Shown here: positions 62,228 through 64,000 of the stretch, in pieces
How positions within the stretch are numbered: position 1 is the first letter of the stretch
How the letters are laid out: each line of letters starts with the position of its first letter
Assembly: GCA_045636545.1 (NCBI GenBank)
Contig: JAZTXR010000099.1
Location: forward strand, 14,264-78,263
Reading direction: 5' to 3'
DNA: 64,000 nt
Origin: HGM04593 sp045636545
GTDB lineage: Bacteria; Bacteroidota; Bacteroidia; Bacteroidales; Bacteroidaceae
Translations under genes and position numbers: made by a program
The notes under the pieces: model-generated
Database searches by the model: none
Seen by the model: the letters and a program-made list of their open reading frames with translations, nothing else
Told to the model about the DNA's origin: nothing

Positions 62228-63286
62228 ATGAAAAAAACTTTGAAGAAACTTCTCCTTTTGGCGACAGTGGCTGTTTTTGCAGCTTGTGAGAATGAGAATA
62301 GTGTGCCTGATGTCCCACCGCAGGACGAGGCGGGCGGCGCAGTGTGTTATGTGCTCAATTCGGGCGACTGGAAAAGTAGCAACTCCTCGTTGACAAGGTA
62401 TGACCTTACTACTGGAGTCGCTGTGCAGAACTATTTTGAGCTGCAGAACGGCCGTGCTCTTGGAAACACTGCAAACGACATCGTTGTCTATGGCTCAAAA
62501 ATGTATATTGCTGTAGCTGGTGAGTCAACAATCGAAGTTGTTTCGCTCGATGCAAAATCCCTCAAGCAGATAAAGTGTGCGGCTCAGCCGCGTTATCTTG
62601 CAGCTGCCGGCGACAAGGTCTATGTGACATATTACGATGGTAATGTGGCTCGCATCGATACCGCAGCTCTTGAGGTTAATGCCACGGTGAAGGTCGGCCG
62701 TAACCCCGAGCAGCTTGCTGTTTATGACGGTGCTCTTTATGTTGCCAACTCGGGCGGAATGGACTATAATACGCCTCTCGGGTATGACAAGACTGTCTCA
62801 GTGGTTGACCTTGCTGCATTTGAGGAGGTTGAAAAACTTGAAGTTGCCTGCAATCCTGCAATTGTGGTGGCTTATGACAAGGGTGTTTTTGTCGGTTCGT
62901 ACGGAAACTATGCAGATGTCCCTGGTACCCTGCAGCATATTTCGCGCGATGGCGGAGTCTCCGTTGTTGACGGCTGTTCAAATATGACAGAATTCTGTCA
63001 CTCTTCGGGTACACTCTATGGTTTCTTCTCAAGCTATGATGCCAATTGGAATGCTACAATAACCTATCTTTCATACAATGTGGAAAGCGGCGCGGTCGAC
63101 TCTCCTTGGATAAAAGAGATGACTTTGCCTGTTCCTTATAAGGTTTGCGCTGCCGGGGAATACGTTTGTGTCACATCATCCGATTATATCAACGATGGCG
63201 ATACTTATCTGTATGACACAGACGGCATGCTCGTGCACACAATCCCGTCTGGGCTGAATCCCGTTAAGGCGGTGCTGGTAGAGTGA
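62228..63286 (+). CDS. btuG: Surface B12-binding lipoprotein (BtuG-like beta-propeller)
   Basis: This 352-residue lipoprotein has lipobox VFAAC with Cys20, followed by ENEN, acidic residues of the type that mark surface lipoproteins in this phylum. The mature protein is a YncE-like seven-bladed propeller with repeats such as ANDIVVYGSKMYIAVAGEST, PEQLAVYDGALYVANSGG and NPAIVVAYDKGVFVGSYG. Bacteroides BtuG caps BtuB and binds B12 extremely tightly. The gene starts 23 bases after btuB and shares its riboswitch. Identity rests on the fold and the operon. Confidence 0.88.
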   Translation: MKKTLKKLLLLATVAVFAACENENSVPDVPPQDEAGGAVCYVLNSGDWKSSNSSLTRYDLTTGVAVQNYFELQNGRALGNTANDIVVYGSKMYIAVAGESTIEVVSLDAKSLKQIKCAAQPRYLAAAGDKVYVTYYDGNVARIDTAALEVNATVKVGRNPEQLAVYDGALYVANSGGMDYNTPLGYDKTVSVVDLAAFEEVEKLEVACNPAIVVAYDKGVFVGSYGNYADVPGTLQHISRDGGVSVVDGCSNMTEFCHSSGTLYGFFSSYDANWNATITYLSYNVESGAVDSPWIKEMTLPVPYKVCAAGEYVCVTSSDYINDGDTYLYDTDGMLVHTIPSGLNPVKAVLVE

Positions 63287-63318
63287 TGCTCGCGGTGTAT
63301 ATTTTTTATAATATATAA

Positions 63319-63347
63319 AGTCCCGTTTTGCTTTGCAGAGCGGGGCT
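63319..63347 (+). terminator. Intrinsic terminator after btuG
   Basis: Thirteen-position stem AGTCCCGTTTTGC / GCAGAGCGGGGCT with three G-U pairs and loop TTT, followed by TTGCTTTTTG. Confidence 0.7.
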
Positions 63348-63368
63348 TTGCTTTTTGCTTTTGGTTCA

Positions 63369-63400
63369 GAGTGTCATTTCGAGCGAATGCGAGAAATCTC
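63369..63400. repeat. Dispersed GTCATTTCGAGCGAA...GAGAAATCTC repeat, single unit
   Basis: GTGTCATTTCGAGCGAA followed by TGCGAGAAATCTC. Similar units occur between genes in many bacterial genomes, usually as inverted pairs; only one unit is present here. It can fold weakly as ATTTCG..CGAGAAAT. Confidence 0.5.
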
Positions 63401-63801
63401 TTTTTGCATAGTTCTGTTTTGGGTTCTATATTGTTTCAAACATACGTGGGCACGTGCTGTCTTTGTCGGTCTTTCATTTATGAAAAAAACTTTTTCTCCC
63501 TTGTCTGTGTGCTTAACTTTAAAAACTGCTCAAATTTTGTTTAAAATGAAGAATTTTGCAGTTTTTCGAAAAAAAAGACGGGAAAGTTTTGTTTGTAATG
63601 AAAAAGTGCATACCTTAGTCGGGCAACAGTAAAGCAAACGTCTGCAACTTCAATGTTCGGCGGCTGAACTTTTGTAAATAGAATGACCCTGATGTTTAGG
63701 GTGGTTTTTAATGTTTTTGGCAAGAAATTATCAAAATTGCGCAGTTTTTTGATGCGTAATTAATTTTTTCTCGCTTTTTAAACAAAAAACTTCTTGATTT
63801 G
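63401..63801. other. AT-rich non-coding upstream region of the rRNA operon
   Basis: About 400 bases follow the repeat unit without a convincing gene. Short frames here (for example 63333-63632, plus) have poor codon use and no plausible signals. Runs of A and T directly upstream of the rRNA promoter (63510-63560 and 63740-63800) may act as UP-element-like DNA. Confidence 0.5.
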
Positions 63802-63832
63802 TTTGCAGGTTCAGAAAAAAGCTCTACCTTTG
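63802..63832 (+). promoter_or_regulatory. rRNA operon promoter
   Basis: TTTG (63802-63805), 19 bases, TACCTTTG (63825-63832). Exact consensus preceded by A/T tracts. Confidence 0.8.
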
Positions 63833-63839
63833 CACTCGC

Positions 63840-64000
63840 TTTCGGGAAGCAACGCGGCGACGCGCTGATGACCGGGGGTAAAGATAGATCCTTGACAACA
63901 TTCCATTACAGACAAGCAGTACAACCTTGCTTAGTTTTTTTGATTAGGCAAGAAGCGTAAGGAACGAAAAACGAACCGTCAATAATTTGAAGATATTTTA
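63840..64000 (+). other. Transcribed leader of an rRNA operon, cut by the window end
   Basis: The sequence from about 63840 (GCGACGCGCTGATGACC, GATCCTTGACAACATTCC, then an A-rich run to AAGATATTTTA) has the look of the 16S pre-rRNA leader of Bacteroidales. That leader runs directly into the mature 16S start AGAGTTTGATC. The 16S gene itself is not in the window; the statement that it follows is inference from the promoter strength and leader resemblance. Confidence 0.65.

Noticed and set aside
63333..63632. 99-codon plus-strand frame between btuG and the rRNA leader
   Set aside because: It begins in the btuG terminator, runs through a dispersed repeat, and has no coding character.

Overview
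The window is a 64 kb stretch of a Bacteroidota chromosome, order Bacteroidales (Bacteroides/Prevotella-like). The evidence is threefold. Promoters carry the phylum's own signature, a -7 box TAnnTTTG or TATCTTCG with TTTG about 19-21 bases upstream. Several proteins are lineage-specific: a type IX secretion plug protein, Bacteroidota-type LptD and LptE, the RprX/RprY two-component system, an EF-G2 paralog, a BtuB/BtuG pair, and a succinylornithine-type transcarbamylase. Purine-poor, A-rich leaders replace Shine-Dalgarno sites. Most of the window is ordinary housekeeping and envelope DNA, with no prophage, IS element or CRISPR array.

Layout: 1-2.8 kb (minus) is an operon of a VTC-type polyphosphate polymerase domain protein, a DUF4956 membrane protein, a DUF2490 outer-membrane protein and a secreted protein cut by the window edge. 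3-6.4 kb holds an HD hydrolase and LptD. 6.5-10 kb (minus) holds asnA-ung and proS, with a tRNA-Arg(CCG) between. 10.2-17 kb holds an OmpA lipoprotein, an LpxL-like acyltransferase, a DUF1460 amidase, the T9SS plug protein, a WecA-like transferase and manC. 17-25 kb holds a TPR protein, glnS, a GT2 glycosyltransferase, fhs and rarA. 24.6-29.3 kb (minus) carries a sigma-54 activator, lptE, a TPR protein, secG and an SLC13 permease. 29.5-35 kb holds tamB, argF' and doxX. 35.7-41.5 kb holds a SIMPL protein, an AraC regulator, a porin and a PiT phosphate transporter. 41.5-51 kb holds nfo, a sialidase, and the run rpe-comEC-nrnA-lipoprotein-DUF4827-glmM. 51-58.5 kb holds a membrane protein/winged-helix pair, hemW, EF-G2, rprXY and a small membrane protein. 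58.8-64 kb holds rpsF-rpsR-rplI, a cobalamin riboswitch with btuB-btuG, and the leader of an rRNA operon whose 16S gene would start just past the right edge.

Much of the gene content serves the envelope: LPS export (LptD, LptE, acyltransferase), outer-membrane assembly (TamB), secretion (SecG, T9SS plug), sugar-nucleotide supply (ManC, GlmM, WecA-like) and vitamin B12 capture. Convergent gene pairs are repeatedly separated by near-perfect hairpins that look like bidirectional terminators.

Points of most interest: the VTC/DUF4956/DUF2490 operon; a family of short non-coding elements with AGAAACTGTTTAAATTT-type terminal inverted repeats, one of which ends inside the doxX start codon; an apparent AUA start for tamB; a degenerate GTPase centre in EF-G2; a likely leaderless rprX transcript; and a hairpin that hides the btuB start codon below the B12 riboswitch.
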